A DNA stretch of 64,000 nt, taken from Melghiribacillus thermohalophilus. Its GTDB lineage: Bacteria > Bacillota > Bacilli > Bacillales > Alkalibacillaceae. Under the pieces are notes generated by a model. It had not been told where the DNA came from, ran no database searches, and saw only the letters and a list, made by a program, of their open reading frames with translations. The DNA lies in the NCBI RefSeq assembly GCF_004342905.1, contig NZ_SMAN01000003.1:62001-126000 (forward strand), in the 5' to 3' direction. A program made the position numbers and the translations under genes. Positions 52,468 through 62,930 of this stretch are shown piece by piece. The number at the start of each line of letters is the position of its first letter. The stretch's first letter is position 1.

Positions 52468-53757
52468 CTACTCCTGCTTTAACTGATTCAGATGATGAAA
52501 AAACTGTGGATAGGATATGTTAATGCACGAGGGATGTTCAATGGTAACGGGACCTTCTGAAATAAAGCTGGCGATGGCAGCCATCATGCCAATCCGATGA
52601 TCATGATAAGAGGAAACTGTCCCCCCCTTTAGGGTAACAGGCCCATTGATCACCATTCCGTCTTTCAGTTCTTGAATATCAGCCCCAATTTTTGTTAATA
52701 CATCGACAACTGCCTGTATCCGGTCGGTTTCTTTATATCTGAGCTCTTTTGCATCTCGTATCTCTGTTACACCATTTGCCTGGGTGGCGGCAAGAGCAAT
52801 CAACGGGATTTCATCAATTACCCGGGGGATGACTTCACCCTCTATTTTCATACCTTTTAATGGGCTTCCCTGAATCCTGATATCCCCGACTGGCTCCTCT
52901 CCGATTTTTTCGGTGACCTTCGTTTCTACGGGTGCACCCATTTGTTTTAAAAGGTCGATGATTCCGGTACGGGTTGGATTCAGCCCTACATGTTTAATGG
53001 TGAGATCACTTCCCTGAACTAAAGCTGATGCAGTTATAAAAAAGGCCGCAGATGATAAATCGCCTGGAACCGTAAAGCGGGTTCCCTTAAGTTCCTGACC
53101 GCCCTCAATCGAGATATACTGGCCATTCCTCTTTATTTCTCCTCCAAAAGCAGGCAATATTCTCTCGGTATGGTCCCTGGTAGGAACGGGCTCAATCACT
53201 GTCGTGCGACCTTCCGCAAAAAGTCCAGCCAGTAAAATAGCTGACTTCACCTGGGCACTGTGAACGGGAAGGGTATAAGTGATTGGGTTAAGGTTTGTGC
53301 CTCGAATGCTGATCGGAAAATATTTCCCCTTTTCTCTCCCATCAATGGCAGCCCCCATTTCCCGCAATGGGTCAGCAACCCGATCCATTGGGCGGCGGGA
53401 CAGAGACTCATCCCCTGTTAAACAGGCATGAAAAGGTTGACCCGCCAGGACACCCAGTAGAAGTCTTGAGGTCGTGCCGGAGTTGCCAAGATTCAGAGGT
53501 GCTGGCGGTTCCTTTAAACCATCTAATCCCCTTCCTTCGATGCTCAACGTTGTTCCTTCTCTCCGAATATTTACACCCATGCATTTAAAAGCATTTACAG
53601 TGCTTAAACAGTCTTCACCGTCCAAAAAGTTTTCAACTACCGTCGTTCCTCTGGAAAGGGAACCCAGAATCACCGCTCGATGTGAAATCGATTTATCTCC
53701 GGGAACTTCGAGTGTTCCTGTTAACGGATGATTGATTGGTGTTAACGTTCGTTCCAT
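52468..53757 (-). CDS. aroA: 3-phosphoshikimate 1-carboxyvinyltransferase (EPSP synthase)
   Basis: A 429-residue enzyme joining PEP to shikimate 3-phosphate, sixth step of the shikimate pathway (aroE in B. subtilis nomenclature). Motifs PGDKSISHRAVILG (about 18-31), LGNSGTTSRLLLGVLAG and RVKESDRI-type RYKETDRIQAV are all present. The pattern Gly-Asn-Ser-Gly-Thr... with Gly (not Ala) at the glyphosate site puts it in the sensitive class I/II border, which needs alignment. It ends the aromatic operon. Confidence 0.95.
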   Translation of the reverse strand: MERTLTPINHPLTGTLEVPGDKSISHRAVILGSLSRGTTVVENFLDGEDCLSTVNAFKCMGVNIRREGTTLSIEGRGLDGLKEPPAPLNLGNSGTTSRLLLGVLAGQPFHACLTGDESLSRRPMDRVADPLREMGAAIDGREKGKYFPISIRGTNLNPITYTLPVHSAQVKSAILLAGLFAEGRTTVIEPVPTRDHTERILPAFGGEIKRNGQYISIEGGQELKGTRFTVPGDLSSAAFFITASALVQGSDLTIKHVGLNPTRTGIIDLLKQMGAPVETKVTEKIGEEPVGDIRIQGSPLKGMKIEGEVIPRVIDEIPLIALAATQANGVTEIRDAKELRYKETDRIQAVVDVLTKIGADIQELKDGMVINGPVTLKGGTVSSYHDHRIGMMAAIASFISEGPVTIEHPSCINISYPQFFHHLNQLKQE

Positions 53758-53774
53758 ATCTTCATCATGCCCTT

Positions 53775-54887
53775 CTATTCATGATCAATTGTTGAAAGTT
53801 GATAACCATGATCCGTCAAAATTTGTCTGGCTTTATGGAGTTCCTCTTCTGTTTGCAGGGTTAACTGCAAAACACCGGTCATATTCTCACGTATCTCTAA
53901 AATCTGGATATTGACAATATTAATACGTTCATCGGCTAGATATTTAATGACCTTATATAGCTCACCTGGACGGTCATAAATATCTACGTACAAATCATGA
54001 AACTTCGGAATAGCACCTGTTTCTTTTTTAGGAAGACCGTCCCTGTATCGTTTGGCATCTGACAGAAAAGAAATCAACTGATCTTTGCTTCGGTTCTTTA
54101 ATAAATCCTTTAATTCCTGCATCTCTTCAAGCCAGTCTGAAAGCAAACGGATCAGTTTCGTACGGTTTTGAAAAAAAATATCCTGCCATAATTCCGGGTT
54201 GCTGGAAGCAATTCTGGTTATATCTCGAAACCCTCCAGCTGCCAAATGGGGAAGGAAAGGGTACTGTTCCTCCCAGTTCTTTGCCTGATGGACCAGTGCA
54301 GACGCAATCAGATGCGGAAAATGGGAAACAACCCCTGTCATTAAATCATGTTCTTCAGCTTTTAATTCTACAAAATGACTTTTTGTACGGTTTAAAATCT
54401 GTTTAAGCTCGTTCATATGTTTCGGTTGAGCTCTTCGGGACGGTGTAAGTACGTAATAAGCGTTTTCGAACAGATGGCTTCTGGCCGCTTCGATTCCCTG
54501 TTTATGGGACCCGGCCATCGGATGCCCTCCGATAAAGATGATTTTTTCATCTTGTAATTGTTCTGCCTTTTGCATGACGGGTCCTTTAACAGATGAAACG
54601 TCAGTGATGATGACCTCATGATCAAAGGCAAGACGATTAAGGCGATCCATCAGTTTAATGGTGATATGAATCGGAGTTGCCAGAAAAATGATATCTGCCT
54701 TTTTGACCCCTTTTTCAAAATCGGTAAACGCCTCGTCAACGATTTGATATTCCCTGGCATAATTTAGGGTTGCTCTGTTCTGATCATATCCGTAAAGGAC
54801 AGAAGACGACGGATGATGAAATTTGATATTCTTAGCTATGGAACCGCCAATAAGTCCTAAACCGGCTATTAAAATATGTTTGGACAC
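53775..54887 (-). CDS. tyrA: Prephenate dehydrogenase with ACT domain
   Basis: A 370-residue NAD-dependent enzyme of tyrosine synthesis. N-terminal Rossmann motif GLGLIGGS (about 9-16) and GGHPMAGSHKQGIEAA; C-terminal ACT domain (about 300-370, VDIYDRPGELYKVIKYLADERINIVN) for feedback control by tyrosine. Start is set at GTG 54887; a longer GTG start at 54920 lies inside hisC. It is between hisC and aroA as in B. subtilis. Confidence 0.93.
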   Translation of the reverse strand: MSKHILIAGLGLIGGSIAKNIKFHHPSSSVLYGYDQNRATLNYAREYQIVDEAFTDFEKGVKKADIIFLATPIHITIKLMDRLNRLAFDHEVIITDVSSVKGPVMQKAEQLQDEKIIFIGGHPMAGSHKQGIEAARSHLFENAYYVLTPSRRAQPKHMNELKQILNRTKSHFVELKAEEHDLMTGVVSHFPHLIASALVHQAKNWEEQYPFLPHLAAGGFRDITRIASSNPELWQDIFFQNRTKLIRLLSDWLEEMQELKDLLKNRSKDQLISFLSDAKRYRDGLPKKETGAIPKFHDLYVDIYDRPGELYKVIKYLADERINIVNIQILEIRENMTGVLQLTLQTEEELHKARQILTDHGYQLSTIDHE

Positions 54888-54910
54888 GGTGAATGATCGC
54901 TCCTTCTCCT

Positions 54911-55990
54911 TTATAAGCACATAAGCATTTTTTCCTGAAATTCCTTCATATCCTCGTATGATCCAATCGTCACACGGATGGATCGTTCGATTCCCAGAAG
55001 TTCTCCCGGCCGAACGATAAATCCATGTTTAAGTAACTGTTCGGAGACTTCCAGGCCAGATTTGGACAAAAAGATTAACAGGAAGTTTCCTTCTGAGTCA
55101 AAATAATCAAGCTGATGGTCAGCACAAAATTGTTTGAGCAGCTGCATGTTTTTTTTGTTTTCGTTCCTTGAACGTCTGACAAACGATTGGTCTTCCAGTG
55201 CAAGTATGGCAGCCCTTTGGGACAAAGATGTCGTATTGAACGGTCCCCGTACAGCATTTAAATATTGAATGATTTTGGGATCAGCAATCCCATAGCCGAT
55301 CCGCAATCCTGCAAGTCCATAGGCTTTAGAAAAGGTACGGAGTATAATAATATTTTTATGCGTTTCCAAAAGCGGAATGGATTCCGGATAATCATCGGCC
55401 GTCACGTACTCATAATAAGCTTCATCTATAACCACTAATACATGATGGGGACAACGATTAAGAAAATCCTTTAATTGATGTTCGTTAATGTACCTTCCAG
55501 TGGGGTTATTGGGTGTGCAGAGCCAGACGATTCTCGTATGTTGATCAATCTCTTCCAGCATCTGGTCCAGATCATGACATCCATCTCTTGTTGGTACCTC
55601 TCTAATTTCAGCCCCTTCAATTTTTGCGTGATGACGGTACTGGGGAAATGTCGGCCAGGCCATCACGGTATTTAACCCGGGTTCCAGAAAAGTACGGCAT
55701 AGCATCTGTACGATTTCGTCTGATCCACTCCCGAAAATGAAATTTTCCTCCTGAACTCCCAGATGGGTTGACAGTTTGACTCTTAAATCCCTTGCATAAC
55801 CGTCAGGATATAAATGACCCTTTGGAAAAGACCTGTTCCATTCACTTTCTACATAAGGTGAACACCCGTATGGATTTTCATTTGATGCCAGTTTAACAAT
55901 CTTTTTTAACCTGTATTTCTTCTTTACTTCTTCTATGGATTTTCCCGGCTGATAAGGATTTAATGATCGTATCACATCTTTCGGGTTCAT
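54911..55990 (-). CDS. hisC: Histidinol-phosphate/aromatic aminotransferase
   Basis: A 359-residue class I/II PLP aminotransferase. PLP-Lys lies in RTFSKAYGLAGLRIGYG; the NPTG motif is present (TPNNPTGRY). HisC in B. subtilis serves both histidine and the last step of Tyr/Phe synthesis, which explains its place beside tyrA. It overlaps aroH by 4 bp. Here it directly follows aroH, with no trp genes between. Confidence 0.93.
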   Translation of the reverse strand: MNPKDVIRSLNPYQPGKSIEEVKKKYRLKKIVKLASNENPYGCSPYVESEWNRSFPKGHLYPDGYARDLRVKLSTHLGVQEENFIFGSGSDEIVQMLCRTFLEPGLNTVMAWPTFPQYRHHAKIEGAEIREVPTRDGCHDLDQMLEEIDQHTRIVWLCTPNNPTGRYINEHQLKDFLNRCPHHVLVVIDEAYYEYVTADDYPESIPLLETHKNIIILRTFSKAYGLAGLRIGYGIADPKIIQYLNAVRGPFNTTSLSQRAAILALEDQSFVRRSRNENKKNMQLLKQFCADHQLDYFDSEGNFLLIFLSKSGLEVSEQLLKHGFIVRPGELLGIERSIRVTIGSYEDMKEFQEKMLMCL

Positions 55991-56367
55991 CTGGATTCCT
56001 CCCGTTCACTATTGAGATCGGGACGCAGCTGTTTCGCCCTTTTATGGTAAATATGCTTGACTTCCTTTTGGTTTTTTGTGGTTTCTGCATGAATCATCAC
56101 CCGTATGCACCTGGGAAGGGAATTCGGAACCGGTATTTCCTGCATGCACATCACAGGGACATATTTCAACCCCTCTATCATCCTTAAAGACTGAGCCGGG
56201 AAAACTGCATTGAGATCCGCAGTAACAGAAATGAAAACGGAGCAGATGTCTTCTCTGATCAACTGATTATAACGGATCATATCTTCCAGCAATAACCGGG
56301 TTGCTGTTAATATTTCGTCTTTTTCATTATGCTCAACGGTTGTTGCGCCCCTGATTCCCCTGATCAC
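55987..56367 (-). CDS. aroH: Chorismate mutase, AroH type
   Basis: A 126-residue monofunctional trimeric chorismate mutase. Catalytic residues are visible: Arg7 (RGIRGATTVE), Glu77-region and Arg90 (RCIRVMIHAE). It rearranges chorismate to prephenate. The start is GTG with GGGGGATG upstream, overlapping the aroB stop by 4 bp (GTGA). Length fits the family (about 127). Confidence 0.92.
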   Translation of the reverse strand: MIRGIRGATTVEHNEKDEILTATRLLLEDMIRYNQLIREDICSVFISVTADLNAVFPAQSLRMIEGLKYVPVMCMQEIPVPNSLPRCIRVMIHAETTKNQKEVKHIYHKRAKQLRPDLNSEREESR

Positions 56368-57446
56368 TCTTTCATCCCCCCGTGAATAAATATTCTCAGC
56401 ATTTGCCTCAGTTCTTCGTCATGAAGTGAAACGACTTTTGGAAGCTCAAGGTCTTTTAGCAAGACCATTCGAATCTGACCGCCAGTTGATTTTTTATCTG
56501 TTTTCATCAAGTCAATGAGATGCTCCAGTTTTACATTCCCGATATTGAGCGGGTAATCCATTTTTTGCAACCAGTATTCATATGGCTTTACAGGAAGTGA
56601 TATCGAAAAGATGTTTTCACTTACCTTGAGGGCAAACCACATGCCAATGGCTACCGCTTCACCATGGGTCAATGTGCCGTACCCCAATTCCGATTCCAGA
56701 GCATGACCAAGTGTATGGCCAAAGTTCAAAAAATGCCTGACTCCCTGGTCCCTTTCATCCTGTTCCACAATATGTGACTTAATCTCAATTCCACGGGTCA
56801 AAGCATATTGCAAAAGCCCCGGATCGATATGTTCCATTGATTCCATTTCCTGAAGGAGTGTAAATAACAACTGCCGATCAGCAATAAAGGCATGTTTAAT
56901 CACTTCAGCAAAGCCGGAACGGACCTCTCTCACAGGGAGACTTTCGATTGTTTCCAGATCATAGATCACCGTCTTCGGCTGATAAAATTGTCCAATCATA
57001 TTTTTTCCCCGGGGATGATTAATCGCCACTTTCCCCCCGACACTGCTGTCATGGGCAAGGATCGTTGTAGGCATTTGAATATAGTCAATCCCCCGCATGT
57101 AAGTGGCAGCTACAAATCCTGCGAGATCTCCAACGACGCCCCCTCCAAGGGCAATAATAAGGGATTTCCGGTCAAGACCTTTTTCAATCCCAAAGGTATG
57201 AATATGTTCAAACTCACTAAGATTTTTAGACTGTTCACCGGCGGGAATGATGTAGACATGTACCTGCTGTCCCTTTGTAAAAGCATGGATCACATCATTT
57301 AAATAAAGATTTCCTACATTTGAGTCTGTTACAATCAAAACTTTTTGATAGTCCCGCGGCAGGAGAGACTCCACCCTAAAACGAAGACCTTTTCCAATAT
57401 GGACAGGATATGAATGGTCATCTGTTCCTACAGTTATGGTTTTCAT
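56364..57446 (-). CDS. aroB: 3-dehydroquinate synthase
   Basis: A 360-residue NAD- and zinc-dependent enzyme, second step of the shikimate pathway. NAD motif ALGGGVVGDLAGFVAATYMRG, DSSVGGKVAINHPRGKN, and zinc ligand His in NFGHTLGHALE are all present. Starts at 57446, overlapping the aroC stop (TAATG) with AAGGTG upstream. Upstream of aroH. Confidence 0.95.
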   Translation of the reverse strand: MKTITVGTDDHSYPVHIGKGLRFRVESLLPRDYQKVLIVTDSNVGNLYLNDVIHAFTKGQQVHVYIIPAGEQSKNLSEFEHIHTFGIEKGLDRKSLIIALGGGVVGDLAGFVAATYMRGIDYIQMPTTILAHDSSVGGKVAINHPRGKNMIGQFYQPKTVIYDLETIESLPVREVRSGFAEVIKHAFIADRQLLFTLLQEMESMEHIDPGLLQYALTRGIEIKSHIVEQDERDQGVRHFLNFGHTLGHALESELGYGTLTHGEAVAIGMWFALKVSENIFSISLPVKPYEYWLQKMDYPLNIGNVKLEHLIDLMKTDKKSTGGQIRMVLLKDLELPKVVSLHDEELRQMLRIFIHGGMKE

Positions 57447-58612
57447 TAAAAACACCTTACTTCTTCACGATAATCGTTTAATGCCTTTTGAAAAGACGGA
57501 AAATAATCATGAGGAAACTGGTCCAACAGAGCTTTTGCCAGCTCAAAGGCGACTACATGTTCCATCACTACAGCTGCAGCAGGAACAGCACAGGCATCCG
57601 AACGCTCGATACTTGCTTCAAAGGTTTTTTTGGTATCAATATCCACGCTTTGCAGTGGCTTATACAGGGTTGGAATTGGTTTCATGACCCCTTTTACAAC
57701 AATTGGCATGCCAGTTGTCATTCCTCCTTCGAAGCCCCCCAGGCGATTGGTTTTGCGGTAAAACCCCTTCTCCTCATTCCAGAGGATTTCATCGTGAACT
57801 TCACTTCCATTTCGTCTGGCTGCTTCAAACCCGAGACCAAACTCCACTCCTTTAAATGCATTGATGCTGACGACACTTCCGGCAATTTTTGCATCCAATT
57901 TCCGATCGTAATGGACGTGGGATCCGATACCCGGGGGCATTCCAGCGGCAACAACTTCAACAATTCCGCCGAGGGAATCCCCTTCTTTTTTCGCCAGGTC
58001 AATAGCCGCCATCATCCGTTTGCCGGCTTCATCATCCAGAGTACGGACCGGTGAGTTTTCGGATATATGCTTTCGTTCTTCCAGCGTTAAATGTTCATAA
58101 CCCTTAGCCTGTATGCCCGCTATTTCTTTCACATACCCTACAACATCAACCCCGACAAGAGAGAGAATTTTTTTCGCTACTGCCCCTGCCGCGACCCGTG
58201 CGGCTGTTTCCCGGGCCGAAGAACGCTCCAGTACATTCCTCATATCCCGATGCCGATATTTTAAAGCTCCGTTTAAATCCGCATGGCCGGGACGGGGTCG
58301 GGTAATCTTACGTTTTACTTCCTCCGGGTCATCAACGGGGGATTCTCCCATGATGTTCTTCCAGTGTTTAAAGTCATCGTTTTTCACCACTAAGGTTATC
58401 GGTGAACCAAGGGTATATCCGTGCCGAACACCGCTTGTGATTTCTACAAGATCTTTTTCGATTTGCATTCGCCTTCCCCGGCCATAACCCTTCTGTCTTC
58501 TTAATAGAGATTGATTAATATCATCATTGACCAGGGGCAAATGGGATGGAACCCCTTCAATAATGGTTGTCAGCTGCTTGCCATGAGATTCGCCTGCAGT
58601 TAAATAGCGCAT
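57446..58612 (-). CDS. aroC: Chorismate synthase
   Basis: A 388-residue FMN-dependent enzyme (aroF in B. subtilis) that makes chorismate. Signatures GESHGK (7-12), [38 protein letters not shown] and [14 protein letters not shown] are present. It is the first of the aroC-aroB-aroH-hisC-tyrA-aroA run. The ATG has AGGAGG 5-6 nt upstream. Confidence 0.95.
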   Translation of the reverse strand: MRYLTAGESHGKQLTTIIEGVPSHLPLVNDDINQSLLRRQKGYGRGRRMQIEKDLVEITSGVRHGYTLGSPITLVVKNDDFKHWKNIMGESPVDDPEEVKRKITRPRPGHADLNGALKYRHRDMRNVLERSSARETAARVAAGAVAKKILSLVGVDVVGYVKEIAGIQAKGYEHLTLEERKHISENSPVRTLDDEAGKRMMAAIDLAKKEGDSLGGIVEVVAAGMPPGIGSHVHYDRKLDAKIAGSVVSINAFKGVEFGLGFEAARRNGSEVHDEILWNEEKGFYRKTNRLGGFEGGMTTGMPIVVKGVMKPIPTLYKPLQSVDIDTKKTFEASIERSDACAVPAAAVVMEHVVAFELAKALLDQFPHDYFPSFQKALNDYREEVRCF

Positions 58613-58749
58613 GATCGTCCTCCTGTTTCCTTTTCAACAAATGATTTTGTATTACTATATCATATGATTTTACTTTTGTGTTTACTTTGTTGCATTAATT
58701 TATTAAATTAACATAATATAATTATGTTAAACCTTCTATAAACACAAAT

Positions 58750-58786
58750 CCCCCTCCTCAGCCGAACGGCTGTCTGAAAGAGGGGG
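58750..58786 (-). terminator. Terminator of cheR
   Basis: CCCCCTC (58750-58756) with GAGGGGG (58780-58786), with further inner pairing (CAGCCG/CGGCTG), then ATTTGTGTTT on the minus strand. Confidence 0.7.
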
Positions 58787-58803
58787 AATGCTCATGTTTC
58801 CAT

Positions 58804-59580
58804 TCACTTTTTTCGGTAAAAAAAAGTAGCCGCCGTTTCGAATCCATATCTGCCCGGATTAAATATTTGTTCGGTACTGCCTACAAAAAGTATGCCTCCT
58901 GGATTTAAAGAATCACTGAATTTTTGATAAACTTTTGCTTTAGCTTCTTCTGTAAAGTAAATGAGAACGTTTCTGCATACGATCAAATCAAAACTCTGAC
59001 TGTACGGATCTGCCAGAAGATTGTGTTTTTTAAATGTTACGCATTTTTTTAATTTTGAATCCACATGATAAAAGTTGCCATCTTTTATAAAATAGCTATC
59101 CAGCATCTCCCGGGGAATCTCTTTTAATGATTTCTCAGTATATGTACCTTTTCGAGCCATATTTAAAACATGTTCATCAATATCAGTTGCCAGAATGCTG
59201 ATTTCAGACACTGGCATAAATTTACTTAAAATCATCGCCAGGGTATAGGGCTCTTCCCCTGTGGAACAGGCAGCACTCCAGACCTTTAACTGCCTGCTAT
59301 TCTTTAACAATCCGGGAATGATTTGTTCCTCAAGCACATCCCATCTTTTTTTATTTCGATAAAATTCGGACACATTGATGGTCATTCGATCTAAAAATTC
59401 ATGATACAGATTTTCATCTTTTAAGATTGCATGATAGTAATCTGTAAAGGTTTTAAATCCCCTTTTCATCCTCAATGTGGTGAGACGCCGCTTCATTTGT
59501 TTTTCCTTATACTGGCTTAAATCAATTCCTGTCTTGTTCCGTATCAGCTCGATAAACTTGGCGTAATCATCTGTTACCAT
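58804..59580 (-). CDS. cheR: Chemotaxis protein methyltransferase CheR
   Basis: A 258-residue SAM-dependent enzyme that methylates glutamates of chemoreceptors. The all-helical N-terminal domain (about 1-70) is followed by a methyltransferase fold with [18 protein letters not shown] and [12 protein letters not shown]. The ATG at 59580 has AAAGGAG 7-8 nt upstream. It lies between the aro genes and ndk, as in B. subtilis, and appears monocistronic. Confidence 0.93.
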   Translation of the reverse strand: MVTDDYAKFIELIRNKTGIDLSQYKEKQMKRRLTTLRMKRGFKTFTDYYHAILKDENLYHEFLDRMTINVSEFYRNKKRWDVLEEQIIPGLLKNSRQLKVWSAACSTGEEPYTLAMILSKFMPVSEISILATDIDEHVLNMARKGTYTEKSLKEIPREMLDSYFIKDGNFYHVDSKLKKCVTFKKHNLLADPYSQSFDLIVCRNVLIYFTEEAKAKVYQKFSDSLNPGGILFVGSTEQIFNPGRYGFETAATFFYRKK

Positions 59581-59710
59581 ATTTCTGACTCCTTTATTCA
59601 CAATATCCAAACAACATATTATATTCGATCAGAACGGCGAAACTCCTTCTACATTCATATGAAATTTGTTGCAGGTTTGTGACGTAACAACATTGGTTAT
59701 GTTGGGATAT

Positions 59711-59749
59711 AAAAGAAAGCCCCTGTTATTCAGTACTCATAACAGGGGC
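59711..59749 (-). terminator. Terminator of the ndk gene
   Basis: GCCCCTGTTAT (59719-59729) with its complement (59739-59749), then TTTCTTTT on the minus strand. Confidence 0.8.
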
Positions 59750-59775
59750 TGATAGGGATATTGAATAATCCGTTT

Positions 59776-60222
59776 TTAATACACCCATTTATTGGCATCT
59801 TTCTCGTAGGAAAGAATATCGTCGTCGTTAAAGAACAGACCGATTTCCCGTTCTGCACTTTCTTTCGAGTCAGAGCCGTGAATAACATTCTTTCCGACAG
59901 ATAAGCCATAGTCACCGCGGATGGTACCGCCGAGGGCTTCCTGAGGGTTTGTTTTTCCCATCATCTGCCGGGCAGTAGCGATCACGTTTTCTCCTTCCCA
60001 TACCATGGCAAATACAGGGCCGGATGTGATAAAGTCTACCAGTTCTCCAAAGAACGGCTTGTCTTTATGTTCTTCATAATGCTTTTCAGCCAGTTCCTTT
60101 GAAACCTGCATCAATTTCGCACCAACAAGCTGAAAACCTTTCTTTTCAAAGCGGGAGACAACTTCTCCAATCAGATTGCGTTGCACGCCGTCGGGTTTAA
60201 CCATTAAAAATGTTTTTTCCAT
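59776..60222 (-). CDS. ndk: Nucleoside diphosphate kinase
   Basis: A 148-residue enzyme that equilibrates nucleoside triphosphates through a phosphohistidine. Catalytic His lies in [10 protein letters not shown], with the [18 protein letters not shown] nucleotide-binding start and RGDYGLSVG. The ATG at 60222 has AGAGGTG upstream. It follows hepT in the B. subtilis order. Confidence 0.95.
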   Translation of the reverse strand: MEKTFLMVKPDGVQRNLIGEVVSRFEKKGFQLVGAKLMQVSKELAEKHYEEHKDKPFFGELVDFITSGPVFAMVWEGENVIATARQMMGKTNPQEALGGTIRGDYGLSVGKNVIHGSDSKESAEREIGLFFNDDDILSYEKDANKWVY

Positions 60223-60318
60223 ATTCTCCACCTCTTTATGTCATGTTTGTTCTTTCCCATTCAAGGGCAAACTGCTAAAATTTTATCAAAGATTAGAGAA
60301 GATGACAATTGTTTGCGA

Positions 60319-61290
60319 TTAAAACTTTCTTTTTCCAATCGATTTGCCAATCTCTTTTAACGTTTTCTTCGCCTGGTTATCGGGAAGCTGCTCCAGTTCT
60401 TTGAGAGCCTTCTGTAAATAGCGGTCACTGATATGATAGGAATAGGCAATTCCCTCCGAATGTTTAATATCGTGAATAATCTCCTTCATCTGTTCCATGT
60501 CAATGATCTGTTCATGGATCAGGCACTTTTCCAGCCGTTTTTTAAATGCTTCATCTTTTAAGGCATATAAAACGGGAAGTGTAATATTTCCCTGCATCAG
60601 ATCACTTCCTGCCGGCTTTCCCAGTTCTTTTTCAGTTGATGTAAAGTCAAGAATGTCATCGATGATCTGATAAGACATACCTACATAGTAGCCATAACGA
60701 TATAAAGCTTTTTCAATTTTTTCACTTGCACCGCCCGCAATCGCACCAAGCTGGCAGCTTACAGCTATTAATAAGGCTGTTTTCCGGCGAATTCGCCGAA
60801 GATAAGTTCTGAAATTTTGTCCGAGATTGAATTTATCCTTAATCTGTTCAATTTCTCCAAGGCAAACTTCCACAATAATATTCGATAGTATTTGATGTAT
60901 TTTGGGGTGGGTTAAACCGGAAAGTGTTTCTAAAGCTCGGGCAAATATATAATCCCCCGTGTACATGGCGGTTCGATTATCCCACTTTGATTTGACAGTC
61001 TCTTTTCCCCGTCTGACTTCTGCATCATCAATCACATCATCGTGGACCAGCGTTGCCATATGAATCAGTTCTAGAGAAACAGCAACATCATTCACATGTT
61101 CATGATCGTTATTTCCAAATTTTGAAGAAAGCAAAACAAAAACAGGACGAATTCTTTTTCCTCCTGCTTTCAGTAAATGTGTGGATGCCTCTCTCAACAC
61201 CGGATGATTAGCCTGAACGGTTTCGTATAACTTCTTTTCTATTAGATTAAGATCTTCTTTTAAAAATGGATATGCTGCGGACATTTTCAT
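60319..61290 (-). CDS. hepT: Heptaprenyl diphosphate synthase component II
   Basis: A 323-residue prenyl synthase subunit with both aspartate-rich motifs, HDDVIDDAE (about 83-91) and DDILDF (about 210), plus KSKWDNR. Together with HepS it makes the C35 side chain of menaquinone-7. Start at 61290 with GGTGAATTTTTC. It follows menG by 22 bp. Confidence 0.94.
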   Translation of the reverse strand: MKMSAAYPFLKEDLNLIEKKLYETVQANHPVLREASTHLLKAGGKRIRPVFVLLSSKFGNNDHEHVNDVAVSLELIHMATLVHDDVIDDAEVRRGKETVKSKWDNRTAMYTGDYIFARALETLSGLTHPKIHQILSNIIVEVCLGEIEQIKDKFNLGQNFRTYLRRIRRKTALLIAVSCQLGAIAGGASEKIEKALYRYGYYVGMSYQIIDDILDFTSTEKELGKPAGSDLMQGNITLPVLYALKDEAFKKRLEKCLIHEQIIDMEQMKEIIHDIKHSEGIAYSYHISDRYLQKALKELEQLPDNQAKKTLKEIGKSIGKRKF

Positions 61291-61312
61291 GAAAAATTCA
61301 CCTATTCATTAT

Positions 61313-62032
61313 TCATCTTTGCTCAGGTTTTGTACCCATATGCATGGCTGCCACTCCACCGGTATAACTTTTGACCTGGACACTCGTTAAACCAGCTTCC
61401 TGAAACATGTTCTTAAGTGTCATACGGTCCGGAAAATCTTTTGCAGATTCATGCAGCCAGGCATATTCTTCATAACTTTTTGCAAATAACTTACCAAATA
61501 AAGGCATGATATACTTAAAATAAAGATAATACAGTTGTCTAAACACGGGAATCGTCGGCTGGGAAGTTTCAAGACATACGACTTTCCCTCCCGGTTTTAC
61601 GACTCTTGTCATTTCCCGTAACACCTGCATATAATCCGGCACATTTCTAAGCCCAAATCCAATTGTTACATAATCAAAGGTATTATCCTGAAAGGGAAGA
61701 GCCATCGCATCTCCATGAATAAAGGAGACATTGGATAAGTTCAGCTCTTTAATTTTTTCTTCCCCGACAGAAAGCATATTTTGACTGAAATCTAGCCCGA
61801 TTACTTCTCCGTCCTTTCCTGCCGCGTTCGCCAGTGATATCGTCCAGTCCCCGGTACCGCAACAGACGTCCAGTGCTCTTGCTCCGTTTTGCACATTCAT
61901 TCTCTTCATGACATCTTTTCGCCAGGCTTTATGTCGTTGAAATGAAATAATGGAATTCATAACATCATATCTGTTGTAGATTTTTTCGAAAACAGAATGG
62001 ACCCGCTCGGATTTGGATGTTTTACTGCTCAT
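61313..62032 (-). CDS. menG: Demethylmenaquinone methyltransferase
   Basis: A 239-residue UbiE-family SAM-dependent enzyme that completes menaquinone. SAM motif [14 protein letters not shown] and [18 protein letters not shown], with the family's YSYY-like [19 protein letters not shown]. The product feeds the qcr complex and ba3 oxidase chain. It is flanked by hepS (3 bp) and hepT. Confidence 0.94.
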   Translation of the reverse strand: MSSKTSKSERVHSVFEKIYNRYDVMNSIISFQRHKAWRKDVMKRMNVQNGARALDVCCGTGDWTISLANAAGKDGEVIGLDFSQNMLSVGEEKIKELNLSNVSFIHGDAMALPFQDNTFDYVTIGFGLRNVPDYMQVLREMTRVVKPGGKVVCLETSQPTIPVFRQLYYLYFKYIMPLFGKLFAKSYEEYAWLHESAKDFPDRMTLKNMFQEAGLTSVQVKSYTGGVAAMHMGTKPEQR

Positions 62033-62035
62033 TGT

Positions 62036-62845
62036 TTACCCTTCTTCCAGTATCATTTCATGATTGTTAAAAGATTGATGTAAACGGTTAAATAACTTCT
62101 TCTGAATATGTCTGATGCCCTGTGGAAGATCTTTTATATCTTGTTCCAGCCTCAAAATCGTTCTAGAAATCATGTTATCTACCAGACGGATGATGTGATG
62201 TTTGGACTGTTTTGTCTGTCCATGTTTAGTCAACAAATGAAATAAAAGATTACGGTGTTCACTTTTTAACAATGTAAGCTCATGACATAGTCTGTTCAGC
62301 AAAAGCCAGTCCGTCAAAATATGATTTAGCTGGGTAATTCCCAAAAAGGAAGCAAATTTTTGCAGAAGCAATGACTCAATATTTTTAATAACATCAAGAA
62401 GATGATCAATGGAATAAATATCTTCATGATACAAAATCATTTTGTTTTCATTGATTTCCTTAATGGCTCCGGCTAAATGAATAATCATGCCGACATCGTG
62501 GACACGAGCAAGGTGATCATAATAAAGACCACTGTATAAGTCACCAGCCAAAACGGTCAACTGCTGATTTTTTTGCAAATCATAATCATCTTCCGAAGAG
62601 GTTTTGTTGGGAACCGTTTCGTGGGTGTCTAATGCAATTTGAATGAGCATGGTAGCAAGGATATATTGGTTCATCTTTTTTTCTGGTTTTCCTGAAAGAC
62701 TGGCAATCGTATGTAAAAAAAATAATTTATCATCTGAAATAGAAGGAGAGTGTATAAATTGTTTTAAGTAGGGATGATCAATTTTATTTTTGATTTGTTT
62801 TTTTAAGTCTTCGATTGTAGCATTAAAGGAATTCAACAAAATCAC
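62036..62845 (-). CDS. hepS: Heptaprenyl diphosphate synthase component I
   Basis: A 269-residue regulatory partner of HepT, lacking aspartate-rich motifs as in the family. Helical, with the HepS-type core ILATMLIQIALDTHETV and LAGDLYSGLYYDHLA. It starts with GTG at 62845, with AAGGG upstream. It begins the hepS-menG-hepT operon downstream of mtrB. Confidence 0.85.
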   Translation of the reverse strand: MILLNSFNATIEDLKKQIKNKIDHPYLKQFIHSPSISDDKLFFLHTIASLSGKPEKKMNQYILATMLIQIALDTHETVPNKTSSEDDYDLQKNQQLTVLAGDLYSGLYYDHLARVHDVGMIIHLAGAIKEINENKMILYHEDIYSIDHLLDVIKNIESLLLQKFASFLGITQLNHILTDWLLLNRLCHELTLLKSEHRNLLFHLLTKHGQTKQSKHHIIRLVDNMISRTILRLEQDIKDLPQGIRHIQKKLFNRLHQSFNNHEMILEEG

Positions 62846-62930
62846 CTGTACCCTTCTTCCGGTTCATCGCAATCTGTTATTATTATAGCACACTCAGGGA
62901 TTTTTTCATTCCTTTCCTGCTCTAAATCAG

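Noticed and set aside
57488-58054. 188-codon open frame opposite aroC
   Set aside because: Antisense shadow of the chorismate synthase gene; no start signal.
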